This document shows positions 19,824-29,312 of a stretch of 63,990 nucleotides of DNA, one piece after another; the stretch's first letter is position 1, and each line of letters opens with the position of its first letter. The position numbers and the translations under genes are program-made. Under the pieces are notes generated by a model that saw nothing but the letters and a program-made list of their open reading frames with translations, made no database searches and had not been told where the DNA came from. Origin of the DNA: Ochrobactrum teleogrylli (GTDB taxonomy: Bacteria; Pseudomonadota; Alphaproteobacteria; Rhizobiales; Rhizobiaceae). The stretch is taken from NCBI RefSeq assembly GCF_006376685.1, contig NZ_VEWL01000019.1, positions 1 to 63,990 of the forward strand, given 5' to 3'.

Positions 19824-20939
19824 TCAGTTGATCGCGGTCGTCTTTATACCCACCGCACGCTGCGGGCGTGGCATCGGCACAGGCACCTGCGAAATATGCA
19901 ACTGGCTCGGCTTTGTGACCGGGCCAGGTTCGGAAACAAGCCCAACCTGCACCGCAACCGGATCGTGATCCATGGCGTGAATATAGGGCGAGTTGATCTT
20001 CAGCTTGCCTTCGACATCGCGACCGTCCCAGCGGTCGGCCATGGCTTCCTTGCTGCAAATCGCCTTGCGCATATCGACAGCCTCATTGAGATTGCCGCCT
20101 GCGGTTGGTCGCAGCGTCGCAAGCGTTGCGCCGCCGGACGCGCTGGCGCGAAATGCATCGGTCATCAGCTGCGCAGCCTGTACGGCGCGCGCTTCCTGAC
20201 GATCCGCGCCGAGTACGATGGCGAGCACCGTGCGACCGTTGCGCGTGGCGGACCCGGCCAGATTGAAGCCCGACGCACAGACGAAACCGGTCTTCATGCC
20301 GTCCGCGCCGTCATAACGGCCAAGCAGAATGTTGTAATTGGCCTGAATTTTCTTGCCCGCACCCGGATCGATGGCCTCGGTGGCAAAATAATGCGCATAT
20401 TGCGGGAATTCACGCCGCAGCTGCACAGCGAGCACCGCAAGATCGCGCGCCGTCGTATAATTGTTCGGATCGTGCAGACCGTTCGGATTGGCGAAATGCG
20501 ATCCGACCATGCCGAGACGCTGCGCTTCCGCATTCATGAGCTGTACGAAGCCAGCTTCGCTGCCGCCGACTGCCTCGCCCACGGCGACGGCGACGTCATT
20601 GGCGGATTTGACGAGCATGATCTTCAGCGCGGTATCGAGCGTCATAACCGAGCCCGGCTTGTAGCCCATCTTGCTCGGCGGCTCCTTGGCGGCACGAACC
20701 GTCATCGGCACCGGAGATTCAAGCGTCATGCGACCGGACTGGAGCGCGCGAAACGCCACATAGGCGGTCATCATCTTGGTGAGCGAAGCCGGATACCAGC
20801 GCTGGAACGCATCCTTTTGGGCATAAACCTTGCCGGTCGCCACATCGACGGCGATTGATGGATTGGCAACCGCCGCTCCCATCGCCGTGCCAGCCATTGC
20901 TGCGGCAGCAACCAGGATTTTCAACGACTTCGACAACAT
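19824..20939 (-). CDS. D-alanyl-D-alanine carboxypeptidase (low-mass PBP)
   Basis: A 371-residue serine peptidase of family S11 that trims the terminal D-Ala from peptidoglycan stem peptides in the periplasm. A signal peptide (about residues 1-26) precedes the SLTK catalytic motif; SAN and KTG motifs follow at normal spacing. The C-terminal extension of about 100 residues is Pro-rich and ends without a visible anchor helix. I chose the ATG at 20939, which begins the signal peptide. Confidence 0.92.
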   Translation of the reverse strand: MLSKSLKILVAAAAMAGTAMGAAVANPSIAVDVATGKVYAQKDAFQRWYPASLTKMMTAYVAFRALQSGRMTLESPVPMTVRAAKEPPSKMGYKPGSVMTLDTALKIMLVKSANDVAVAVGEAVGGSEAGFVQLMNAEAQRLGMVGSHFANPNGLHDPNNYTTARDLAVLAVQLRREFPQYAHYFATEAIDPGAGKKIQANYNILLGRYDGADGMKTGFVCASGFNLAGSATRNGRTVLAIVLGADRQEARAVQAAQLMTDAFRASASGGATLATLRPTAGGNLNEAVDMRKAICSKEAMADRWDGRDVEGKLKINSPYIHAMDHDPVAVQVGLVSEPGPVTKPSQLHISQVPVPMPRPQRAVGIKTTAIN

Positions 20940-21202
20940 TGCGCAGTTCCAATCAATAATGGCCCGCAACTTCTGCGGGTCTCCGTTTGCACGGCTCAAT
21001 TCAATGGTTCCAAATCGCCATCAGGACGACACACGACACGTTCGGTCATATAAGGAGGATTTGCGTTGCTCTTATCTATGCCATGTGGCGAGGAAAAGGC
21101 AAACAGGGATTGCCGGATTTCACCGAAACGTCATATCCTGTACCCTTCAAATCACACCTGATACCCATGCCTATATAGACCCAATACGGGAGCCTCTCCG
21201 AA

Positions 21203-22366
21203 ATGCCAGTGCTTAATCGTGCCGTAGAAACGCAGGCGGAAATCGCCGGTTGGCGTCGCCAGCTTCACCAGAATCCCGAACTGCTCTACGACGTGCACGA
21301 CACTGCAAAATTCGTCGCGGAAAAATTGAAAGCTTTCGGCTGCGACCACGTGGAAACCGGCGTCGGACGCTCCGGCGTGGTCGGCATCATCAAGGGCCGC
21401 CACGGCGACGGCCCGGCCATCGGCCTGCGCGCCGATATGGACGCTCTGCCGATCAATGAAACCAGCGGCGTCGAATGGGCATCGAAAATTCCCGGCAAGG
21501 CGCATTCCTGCGGCCATGACGGGCACACTTCCATGCTGCTGGGCGCTGCACAATATCTGAGCGAGACCCGCAATTTCCGCGGATCGGTCGCGTTGCTGTT
21601 CCAGCCTGCCGAAGAAGGCGGCGCGGGCGGCCTCGCCATGGTCCAGGACGGCGTCATGGATCGCTACGGCATTTCGGAAGTCTATGGCGTGCATAATATG
21701 CCGGGTTTGCCCGTGGGCCAGTTTGCCATGTGCAAGGGCCCGATCATGGCCGCAACCGACGAATTCGATCTCTTCGTCAGCGGTCGCGGCGGTCATGCGG
21801 CACAGCCGCACCGCACGATTGATCCGATCCTCGCCGGTTCGCAGCTGATGATCGCCTTGCAGGGCATCGTCTCGCGCAATACCGATCCGCTGGATTCACT
21901 CGTCATTTCGGTCACGAAATTCATCGCGGGCGAGGCCTACAATGTGATCCCGGAAAAGGCGACACTGTCGGGCACCGTGCGCACGCTGCAAAAGGAAACC
22001 CGCGCTTTCGCCGAACGCCGTATCCGCGAAGTGGCTGCCGGGATCGCCGCCGCCACGGGCGCAGAAATTACCGTGCGCTATAAGAACAATTATCCGGTCA
22101 CCTTCAACCACGATGCGCAGACGGAATTTGCCGAGCGCATCGCCACCGGCGTTGCAGGTGAAGGCAAGGTCAACGCCAATGTCGAGCCGATGATGGCTGC
22201 GGAAGATTTTTCCTACATGCTGGAAGCACGCCCCGGCGCCTATATCTTCATCGGCAATGGCGATACGCCGGGCCTGCATCACCCGGCCTATGATTTCAAC
22301 GACGACGCTATTCCCTATGGCGTCAGCTATTTCGTGTCCGTCGCCGAGACGGCGCTTGCCGCCTGA
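21203..22366 (+). CDS. M20 family amidohydrolase (hippurate hydrolase-like)
   Basis: A 387-residue metallopeptidase of the M20D group, which hydrolyses N-acyl or amide-linked amino acids in the cytosol. The metal-site segments CGHDGHTSMLL, EEGGAGG and HAAQPH are present. The start at 21203 fits a GGGAGCC site. The substrate is not predictable. A 7-bp stem of ACCCCGC with GCGGGGT at 22396-22414 lies after the stop but lacks a T tract. Confidence 0.9.
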   Translation: MPVLNRAVETQAEIAGWRRQLHQNPELLYDVHDTAKFVAEKLKAFGCDHVETGVGRSGVVGIIKGRHGDGPAIGLRADMDALPINETSGVEWASKIPGKAHSCGHDGHTSMLLGAAQYLSETRNFRGSVALLFQPAEEGGAGGLAMVQDGVMDRYGISEVYGVHNMPGLPVGQFAMCKGPIMAATDEFDLFVSGRGGHAAQPHRTIDPILAGSQLMIALQGIVSRNTDPLDSLVISVTKFIAGEAYNVIPEKATLSGTVRTLQKETRAFAERRIREVAAGIAAATGAEITVRYKNNYPVTFNHDAQTEFAERIATGVAGEGKVNANVEPMMAAEDFSYMLEARPGAYIFIGNGDTPGLHHPAYDFNDDAIPYGVSYFVSVAETALAA

Positions 22367-22497
22367 CGTCACTCCAAACTTGAGAAAATCCGCCTACCCC
22401 GCTTTTTGCGGGGTTGGCTACCGCCATGAAACCCAGTATGTGTCGAAAATATCCGAACATGCTGGCATCACTGGCAACAGCGGATGGTTTAACGGTC

Positions 22498-22574
22498 GGT
22501 CCCGTAGCTCAGTAGGATAGAGCGACAGATTCCTAATCTGTAGGCCACTGGTTCGAATCCAGTCGGGATCACCA
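22498..22574 (+). tRNA. tRNA-Arg(CCT)
   Basis: A complete cloverleaf of 77 nt including an encoded CCA. Acceptor GGTCCCG pairs with CGGGATC (one G-U), the anticodon stem ACAGA/TCTGT encloses loop TTCCTAA with anticodon CCT, and the T stem ACTGG/CCAGT encloses TTCGAAT. It reads AGG codons. It lies at the left edge of the accessory catabolic region. Confidence 0.95.
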
Positions 22575-22582
22575 CTTAAAAA

Positions 22583-23347
22583 TCACTTATCATAAGGCCA
22601 GTTGGCCTGCGAAAAGACGCCACCATCGACCCATAATGTCTGGCCCGTCACGAAACGCGCCGCCTCGGAAGCAAAGAACAGCACCGGACCGGACAGATCC
22701 TCAGCGCTGCCGACCCGGCGCAATGGCGTCACCTTGGCCCATGTGCCCGCATAATCGGGCTGTTCCAGCGCCGTGCGCTCATTGAGGATCGCGCCGGGAG
22801 CGACACAATTCACCCGAATGCCATGCGGCCCGAGTTCCACCGCCGAAACCTTGGTGAACTGCTCAATGCCGCCCTTGGAGGCCGTGTAGGAAACAAGTTT
22901 CGGGAAAGCCAGCTTGTTGCAGCCCGAACCGATATTGATGATCGCGCCGCTCTTGTCGGCATCCACCATCCGCTTGGCCGCAGCCTGCGTGTTGAGGAAG
23001 CACCCTTTCAGATTGGTGCGGATGACATCGTCCCACTCGTCTTCGGCGAGTTCCAGCAATGATTTCCATCTCTGGATACCGGCATTGTTGACGAGCACAT
23101 CCGGCGCATCGCCAAACCAGCTGCACGCCTCATCGAAGAAAGCTTCGACCTCGGCTCCAACGCCGACATCACAGGCAAGTCCAAGCGCCTGACCGCCGCC
23201 CGCTTCAATCGCCTCGACCAGCGACTGGGCTGCGTCGTCGTCATCCTTGAAGCTGAAAGCCACCGCATAGCCCGCATTAGCAAAAGCCGTAACCAGATGT
23301 CTGCCGATCCCCGTGCTGCCGCCTGTGATGACTGCGAATTCGCTCAT
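22583..23347 (-). CDS. SDR family oxidoreductase
   Basis: A 254-residue classical short-chain dehydrogenase with cofactor motif TGGSTGIGRH, NNAG and catalytic YTASK. Asp after the second strand is not evident, so NADP rather than NAD cannot be decided. GGAGGGAG before 23347 fixes the start. It lies between tRNA-Arg and the GFA-like gene, separate from the main catabolic operon. The substrate is unknown. Confidence 0.88.
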   Translation of the reverse strand: MSEFAVITGGSTGIGRHLVTAFANAGYAVAFSFKDDDDAAQSLVEAIEAGGGQALGLACDVGVGAEVEAFFDEACSWFGDAPDVLVNNAGIQRWKSLLELAEDEWDDVIRTNLKGCFLNTQAAAKRMVDADKSGAIINIGSGCNKLAFPKLVSYTASKGGIEQFTKVSAVELGPHGIRVNCVAPGAILNERTALEQPDYAGTWAKVTPLRRVGSAEDLSGPVLFFASEAARFVTGQTLWVDGGVFSQANWPYDK

Positions 23348-23454
23348 GCCGCTCCCTCCCTGAAGCATTTCCGAAACCGAACTTAATCGGTTTTCGCCGG
23401 TGGTAAACTGGCAGAAAAGAAAATATCCTCCCCATAAGCAGAATGGAGGGAAAA

Positions 23455-23895
23455 ATGAATCCGGACATCACGGAAGCCAATGGCGCGTGTCACTGCGGAA
23501 CGGTGCGTTTTCGCGTAAAATTGTCCAATGGCCTGCACAGTGCGCGACGTTGCACCTGCTCCTATTGCCGGATGCGTGGAGCGGTTGCCGTAACTGCGGA
23601 AGTGGGCGGACTGGAAATTCTGCAAGGTGAAGATGCGCTGACGCTCTACACTTTCAATACCGGCATCGCGAAGCATTATTTCTGCTCCAAATGCGGGATT
23701 TATACCCATCACCAGCGCCGCTCCAATCCGCACCAGTTCGGCGTGAATGCGGCTTGTCTGGAAGGCGTCTCACCTTTCGATTTCAAGGTCATTCCGGTCA
23801 ATGACGGCGTCAATCACCCGTCAGACACGCCGAACCGCAAGGGATCGAGTATTGTGGGTTATTTGCGCTTCGAACCGGCTGACGGCACGGATTAA
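23455..23895 (+). CDS. GFA family zinc protein
   Basis: A 146-residue protein of the GFA family (glutathione-dependent formaldehyde-activating-like) with the zinc-binding CHCG, CTCSYC and CSKCG sets. Despite the name, most members have no proven formaldehyde activity. GGAGGGAAAA precedes the ATG at 23455. It is convergent with the GMC oxidoreductase gene and overlaps its end by 4 bp. Confidence 0.88.
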   Translation: MNPDITEANGACHCGTVRFRVKLSNGLHSARRCTCSYCRMRGAVAVTAEVGGLEILQGEDALTLYTFNTGIAKHYFCSKCGIYTHHQRRSNPHQFGVNAACLEGVSPFDFKVIPVNDGVNHPSDTPNRKGSSIVGYLRFEPADGTD

Positions 23896-25529
23896 ACCCT
23901 TGCACGCGGCTTCTGTTGGTTTTTCTCCCAGGAGAAGACGGTCGGCGGCAGCGGATCGCGTCCACGAATAATGTCCGATCCCTTTTCGCCGACCATGATG
24001 GTTGGCGCGTTGGTGTTGCAGGACGGTACGCGCGGCATGATCGAGCTGTCGCACACCCGCAACCCCTCCAGACCGTGCACCCGCAGTTCCAGATCGACCA
24101 CGGCTGAAGCGTCGGTGCCCATCCTGCACGTGCCGACCGGATGGTGATCGGTCTTGGCATTGGCGCAGGCATAGTCGAACAGATCATCGTCGGTGACCAC
24201 TTTCGGTCCCGGCAGCCGCTCGGCCATGACATAGGGTTTCAGTGCGGCCTGTTGCATGATTTCACGCGCGATCTTCAGCCCTTCCAATGACATTTTCAGA
24301 TCGTGCGGATCGCTCCAATAATTGGGATCGATCAGCGGCGCAGCAGCGGGATCGCTCGAACCAAGCCGCACCGTGCCCCGCGAGCGTGGATGCAGATAGG
24401 CGGAATTCAGCGTCACGCCCGCATTCTTGAGCTTCTCGACACCTGCTTCAATCCCCGATCCCAGTCCCAGATGGAACTGGATATCCGGCGAACGGGCATC
24501 CGGATCGGCATACCAGAAACCGCCCGTTTCAAAGAGGCTCGACGCCACCGGGCCGGAGCGAAGCAGCATATATTGCAGGCCCGCGCCAAGCGTGCGGTGC
24601 AGCTTTGCCACGCCGTCATAAGTGTGATCGCCAGTGCATTCAGCAATGACGAACAGATCGAGATGATCCTGCATATTTTCGCCAACGCCGGGCAGATCGT
24701 GTTTCACCGCAACGCCAACCTGTTTCAGATGATCGGCGGGACCGATGCCCGATTGCAGCAGAAGCTTTGGCGAGCCGATAGCGCCCGATGAAATGATGAC
24801 CTCCCGCGATGCGCGCAACACCTCGCCACTCATCAGGGCCACGCCTGTGGCGCGCGTCTTTTCCAGCACGATGTTACGGACTGGCGCATTGATCCTGACC
24901 GTCAGGTTTCGCCGTCCCTTGATCGATGCGAGATAAGCAAGCGAGGCGGACGACCGCCGGCGGTTGCGCTGCGTCAACTGATAGAAACCGACGCCCGCCT
25001 GTTCGCGCCCGTTGAAATCCGGGTTGTAGGGTATCCCCAGTTCCTGCCCAGCGCGGATATAAGCGTCGCAGATCGGCAGCGGTGCGGACGGCATGGAGAC
25101 GCCCAGCGGCCCGCCATAGGCATGGTAATCGTCGTTGAAGCGCTGATTGTCCTCGGCGCGTTTGAAATAGGGCAGCACACTGCGATAATCCCAGCCGGTG
25201 CAGCCATCTTCATTGGCCCAAAGATCGTAATCAGCGGCATTGCCGCGTGTATAAATCTGCGCATTGATGCTGGAACCGCCGCCGATGACCTTGGCCTGCG
25301 TATAGCGCAGCACGCGGTTCTTCATATGCTTTTGTGGAACGGTCTCCCAGCCCCAGCTCGCTACGCCCTTGGTCATTTTGGCAAAGCCCGCAGGCATATG
25401 GAACAGCGGATTCCAGTCGCTGCCGCCTGCCTCTAGCAGTAGTACTTTTACAGACGCGTCTTCGCTCAGCCGATTGGCGAGAACACAACCGGCAGGCCCG
25501 CCGCCAACGATGATATAATCGTAATTCAT
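23892..25529 (-). CDS. GMC family FAD oxidoreductase (choline dehydrogenase-like)
   Basis: A 545-residue flavoprotein with N-terminal VGGGPAGCVLANRLS, the GMC signature region and the C-terminal catalytic segment HPVGTCRMG. GMC enzymes oxidise primary or secondary alcohols. Start ATG at 25529 after AGGAACG. It is the last gene of the eight-gene unit controlled by the LacI protein, 10 nt after an SDR gene. Choline is only one candidate substrate; no betaine genes are nearby, so I leave it open. Confidence 0.9.
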   Translation of the reverse strand: MNYDYIIVGGGPAGCVLANRLSEDASVKVLLLEAGGSDWNPLFHMPAGFAKMTKGVASWGWETVPQKHMKNRVLRYTQAKVIGGGSSINAQIYTRGNAADYDLWANEDGCTGWDYRSVLPYFKRAEDNQRFNDDYHAYGGPLGVSMPSAPLPICDAYIRAGQELGIPYNPDFNGREQAGVGFYQLTQRNRRRSSASLAYLASIKGRRNLTVRINAPVRNIVLEKTRATGVALMSGEVLRASREVIISSGAIGSPKLLLQSGIGPADHLKQVGVAVKHDLPGVGENMQDHLDLFVIAECTGDHTYDGVAKLHRTLGAGLQYMLLRSGPVASSLFETGGFWYADPDARSPDIQFHLGLGSGIEAGVEKLKNAGVTLNSAYLHPRSRGTVRLGSSDPAAAPLIDPNYWSDPHDLKMSLEGLKIAREIMQQAALKPYVMAERLPGPKVVTDDDLFDYACANAKTDHHPVGTCRMGTDASAVVDLELRVHGLEGLRVCDSSIMPRVPSCNTNAPTIMVGEKGSDIIRGRDPLPPTVFSWEKNQQKPRARV

Positions 25530-25539
25530 CACATCGTTC

Positions 25540-26304
25540 CTAAAGCTTTGCTATCGAAAGGCCGCCATCGGCATTGATCACCGACCCGGTGGCGAATATG
25601 AAATTTCCGCCCGCAAGCCCGGCCACGATGGCGCCAACATCCCCCACTTCGCCCCAGCGCTTCATCGGCACCAGCCCGCCGTCAATGAGCGTGTCGTAGC
25701 GCTCGGCGACCTTCGCGGTCATATCGGTGCGAATAATGCCGGGACGCACTTCGAACACACCAATCCGCGCCTCGGCCAGACGCAGCGCCAGCCCTTGCAC
25801 GAAGGCGGTCAGCCCCGCCTTGCTGATGCAATAATCGAGCCTTTCCGGCGAACTCATCACCGATGAAACCGAACTGATCGTCACGATGCTGCGTGGAAAA
25901 CGCACATCGGTTACCGCCAGCATGGCTTTCACTATCGCCTGCGTGAAAAACACTGTGCCGCGCAAATTGACCCCCATGATGGTGTCGAAATTTTCAGGCT
26001 TCAGCCCAAGAAAATCGCCGCGCTCGACCGACCCCATGCCCGCATTGTTGACGAGACAGTCGATGCTGCCAAACTCCTTCAGCACAGCGGCAATGGTCGC
26101 CTCATGCGTCTCGACGGCAGCCAGATCGCTTTTGAAGAAAGCCACCCTGCCGCCCATGCCGCGCAATTCGTGAATGACGGCCTCGTCGTCCTCAATATCG
26201 GTGATCACCAGATCAAAACCCTTTGCCGCCAGGGCGCGGGCGATGCCGAGCCCGATGCCGCGACGTCCGCCGGTTACCAGCGCCACAGGTCTTTGACGGT
26301 TCAT
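25540..26304 (-). CDS. SDR family oxidoreductase (3-ketoacyl reductase-like)
   Basis: A 254-residue SDR with TGGRRGIGLG, NNAG and catalytic YCISK. Asp in ITDIEDDE after the second strand suggests NAD preference (inference). It starts inside an ATGA overlap with the upstream GMC gene, so the two are translationally coupled. Likely it oxidises or reduces a hydroxyl or keto intermediate of the operon's pathway. Confidence 0.88.
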   Translation of the reverse strand: MNRQRPVALVTGGRRGIGLGIARALAAKGFDLVITDIEDDEAVIHELRGMGGRVAFFKSDLAAVETHEATIAAVLKEFGSIDCLVNNAGMGSVERGDFLGLKPENFDTIMGVNLRGTVFFTQAIVKAMLAVTDVRFPRSIVTISSVSSVMSSPERLDYCISKAGLTAFVQGLALRLAEARIGVFEVRPGIIRTDMTAKVAERYDTLIDGGLVPMKRWGEVGDVGAIVAGLAGGNFIFATGSVINADGGLSIAKL

Positions 26305-27794
26305 GCCAGAACCTCCCGGTTCAAATGGTCCGCGACGCGCAACGCCTGTGCGGCAACGGTCAGCGCCGGATTGACTGCCGCCGATGTCGGCAGGAGCGAT
26401 GCATCGACCACATGGAGATTGGGGTGATCGTAAGCCCGGCACCATGGATCGAGCGGCGCCGTCGCCGGGTCATTGCCGATGCGCACCGTCCCGCATTGAT
26501 GCGACGGCGTGCGCCGGTCAAAGGCGCGTGACAGCACGACCGGAAACCCTGCCGCACGCAGAGCGGATTTGAGCTTTTCCACCAGCATCAGATGCGCTTG
26601 CCAGTTGCTGCGCACCCAATGCAAAACGATGCGGTCGCCATCCACCGTCACACGGCTTTCCGGCGACGGCAGATCTTCGCTTATGGCGTAGAAATCGATT
26701 GTGTGTCCGGCAATCCGGTTCAACAGCCATTCCGGCACTCGTGGCATACTGGATTTGAGGATCGCACCCGAGATGCGCCCCAGCAATTGCACATTGCCCA
26801 ATGGCGGCCCGCCTGCCCCGTCCGACAGATAGTAATCGTTGAAGCCAAAGGTCTTCTGGTAGACGCTGTCATTGCGATAACGCGGACCGAAAGCGATTAC
26901 GGCGCTCGCATTGTGGTTCATGAAATTGCGCCCCACCTGATCGGAGCGATTGGCCAGTCCCGACCGCAACAGGAGCGCCGCCGATTGCACCGCACCGGCG
27001 GACAGAATGACCAGCTTCGGGCGCAGGACCAGCGCCTCTCCGTTCTTCACATAATGCACGGTGGCAATGGTCTTGCCATCCGGCCCGGCTTCCAGCCGTG
27101 TCACCCGTGCGGAAGTTTCGAGCCGGACATTGGGATGCTTGAGGGCAACCGCGAGCGGACAGGTTTCCGCATCCATCTTGCCGTCATTGCTATTCGGATG
27201 CGCATCCCACGGCGTTTTGGCCTTTGCCAGCCAACGGTCGATATCGACCCCCAGCGGCAGCGATGCCGGATGCAATCCCGCTTTCTTCAACCGCGCCCGC
27301 ACATCGGCAATGGCTGGTTCGTCGCGGATCGCCGGATAGGGATAAGACTTTGAATGATCTGGCTCGGTCGGATCACCGCCCAGTTCACCGCGCACCTGAA
27401 ACAGCTGTTCGGCGCGGCTATACCACGGCTCCAGTTCTTCATAGGAAAAGGGCCAGGCGGGCGAGACCCCTTCCAGATGCGCCATTTCTGCAAAATCCTC
27501 GCGGCGATAGCGGATCAGCACCGCGCCAAAGAATTTGGAATTGCCGCCAACATTGTAATAATTGCCGGGATTGAACGGCGTACCGTTCGTCTCGTACCAG
27601 AACTCTTTCGGACGAAAGAAGCCTTGTTGGAAAATAGCGCGCGGGTCACGGTTTTCCGGCCTGTCCAGCAAATGCTCCCCCGCCTCAAGGATGAGAATGT
27701 TGGCACCCGACGCAGCAAGACCGGCGGCCATCGTCGCGCCGCCGATACCCGATCCGATTATGACGATATCCGGCTGTCCTCCCAAAGCCGTCAC
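26301..27794 (-). CDS. GMC family FAD oxidoreductase (second copy type)
   Basis: A 497-residue GMC oxidoreductase, only distantly like the neighbouring one. It has the FAD motif IGSGIGGATMAAGL, a GGNSKFFGAVLIRYR segment and the C-terminal catalytic stretch HQCGTVRIG. This subtype resembles sugar-alcohol or gluconate-type dehydrogenases more than choline dehydrogenase. It begins 3 nt after the aldehyde dehydrogenase stop, within the operon. Confidence 0.88.
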   Translation of the reverse strand: MTALGGQPDIVIIGSGIGGATMAAGLAASGANILILEAGEHLLDRPENRDPRAIFQQGFFRPKEFWYETNGTPFNPGNYYNVGGNSKFFGAVLIRYRREDFAEMAHLEGVSPAWPFSYEELEPWYSRAEQLFQVRGELGGDPTEPDHSKSYPYPAIRDEPAIADVRARLKKAGLHPASLPLGVDIDRWLAKAKTPWDAHPNSNDGKMDAETCPLAVALKHPNVRLETSARVTRLEAGPDGKTIATVHYVKNGEALVLRPKLVILSAGAVQSAALLLRSGLANRSDQVGRNFMNHNASAVIAFGPRYRNDSVYQKTFGFNDYYLSDGAGGPPLGNVQLLGRISGAILKSSMPRVPEWLLNRIAGHTIDFYAISEDLPSPESRVTVDGDRIVLHWVRSNWQAHLMLVEKLKSALRAAGFPVVLSRAFDRRTPSHQCGTVRIGNDPATAPLDPWCRAYDHPNLHVVDASLLPTSAAVNPALTVAAQALRVADHLNREVLA

Positions 27795-27797
27795 TCC

Positions 27798-29312
27798 CTA
27801 CTTCGCCTGCGGCATCCACATGGCCGTCCGCGCACCGATATGCATATTGAGTGTCTTGGTCTCGGTGTAATCCTCCACCGCATGACGGCCCAATTCGCGC
27901 CCCAGACCCGACTGGCGATAACCGCCGAAAGGCAGTTCCGGCGTGCCGTCCATGAAAGTGTTCATCCAGACTGTGCCAGCACGCACCTTGCGCCCGATGG
28001 TCATGCAGGTATCGAAATCACGGCTCCACACGCCTGCCGAAAGACCGTAATCGACCGCATTGGCAATCGAGATTGCGTCATCCACGCTGTCGAAGGACAA
28101 TACCGACAGAACCGGCCCGAACACTTCTTCACGCGCCACGGCCATGTCGGCCTTCACACCGGACAGAATGGTCGGGCCCATATATTGGCCGAGGCCGAGG
28201 TCGAGCACCTCACCGCCATGCGCCAGCGCCGCACCAGCCTTTCTGGCCTGATCGACATAGGCGCCAACCTTGCTCAGATGCTGCGGCGTGATGATCGCGC
28301 CCACCTGTGTGCTGACATCGAGCGGATCGCCGACAATGACCTTTTTCGACAGATCGGCGACGCGCTCGACAATCTCATCGACAATCGAGCGATGCACGAT
28401 CAGCCGCGAACCGGCATTGCAGCATTCGCCCGCATTGAACCACGCGCCGAACACCGCCGCGTCGATGAAGGCATCCATATCCGCATCCGGGAACAGGATT
28501 TGCGGGTTCTTGCCGCCAAGCTCCAGCGACACTTTTTTCAGGGTCTGAGCGGCATTGGCCATGGTCAGCTTGCCGACGCCAGTGGAACCAGTAAACGACA
28601 CCATGTCCACATCTGAATGCGTGCTCATATGCTGGCCGACATCCGCACCAGTTCCGGTGACGATGTTGACGACGCCATCCGGCACGCCCGCCTCGGCCAG
28701 AATTTCACCCAGCACCAGCGTCGAGCCGGAGGTGAGTTCCGACGGCTTGACGACCGCTGTGCAGCCTGCAGCCAACGCGAAAGGAAGCTTCTGCCCGACG
28801 ATCAGGAACGGAAAATTCCACGGCGTGATGATGGAGACGACGCCAATCGCCTCGCGCAGCACCACGCCCAGCGTGCCGTCGCCCAGCGTATTATAGCTCT
28901 CGCCATGCAGATCGCGCGCCAGCGCTGCCGCATAGCGCCAGATATCGACCGAACCGGCAATCTCGCCACGCACCTGACTGATCGGCTTTCCAGCTTCAAT
29001 CGCATCGAGATAGGCAAGCTCTTCGGCCCGCGCCTCGATCAGCTCGGCAGCCTTCAGCAGAACCAGCGAGCGCTGCGAAGCAGTCTTAGACGACCAGCGC
29101 CCGTCATCGAAAGCCTTGCGTGCGCTTGCTACGGCGCGTTCCACATCCGCCTTGTTGCCCGCCGGATAACGGCTCACCGTGACACCATGGCCGGGGGCCA
29201 CGCGCTCAATGGTCTGGCCGCTCTGGCTGCCCACCCATTTGCCATCGATCAGCATGGAGAATTCGCGGACGGCCAGTCCGGCCAGCGGTTGCGGCTTTAC
29301 AATAACGCTCAT
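27798..29312 (-). CDS. NAD(P)-dependent aldehyde dehydrogenase
   Basis: 504 residues. It oxidises an aldehyde to the carboxylic acid. The catalytic Glu lies in LELGGKNP and the catalytic Cys in AGECCNAGSR; the NAD segment FTGSTGVGK is present. GGAG before 29312 sets the start, which touches the stop of the crotonase gene. In the operon it likely takes the aldehyde made by a GMC oxidoreductase and feeds the acid to the CoA-transferase. Confidence 0.93.
   Translation of the reverse strand: MSVIVKPQPLAGLAVREFSMLIDGKWVGSQSGQTIERVAPGHGVTVSRYPAGNKADVERAVASARKAFDDGRWSSKTASQRSLVLLKAAELIEARAEELAYLDAIEAGKPISQVRGEIAGSVDIWRYAAALARDLHGESYNTLGDGTLGVVLREAIGVVSIITPWNFPFLIVGQKLPFALAAGCTAVVKPSELTSGSTLVLGEILAEAGVPDGVVNIVTGTGADVGQHMSTHSDVDMVSFTGSTGVGKLTMANAAQTLKKVSLELGGKNPQILFPDADMDAFIDAAVFGAWFNAGECCNAGSRLIVHRSIVDEIVERVADLSKKVIVGDPLDVSTQVGAIITPQHLSKVGAYVDQARKAGAALAHGGEVLDLGLGQYMGPTILSGVKADMAVAREEVFGPVLSVLSFDSVDDAISIANAVDYGLSAGVWSRDFDTCMTIGRKVRAGTVWMNTFMDGTPELPFGGYRQSGLGRELGRHAVEDYTETKTLNMHIGARTAMWMPQAK

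Noticed and set aside
22498..22574. tRNA-Arg(CCT) as an attachment site for an integrative element carrying the catabolic genes
   Set aside because: I see no integrase and no second copy of the tRNA 3' end within the window; the catabolic genes have normal composition.
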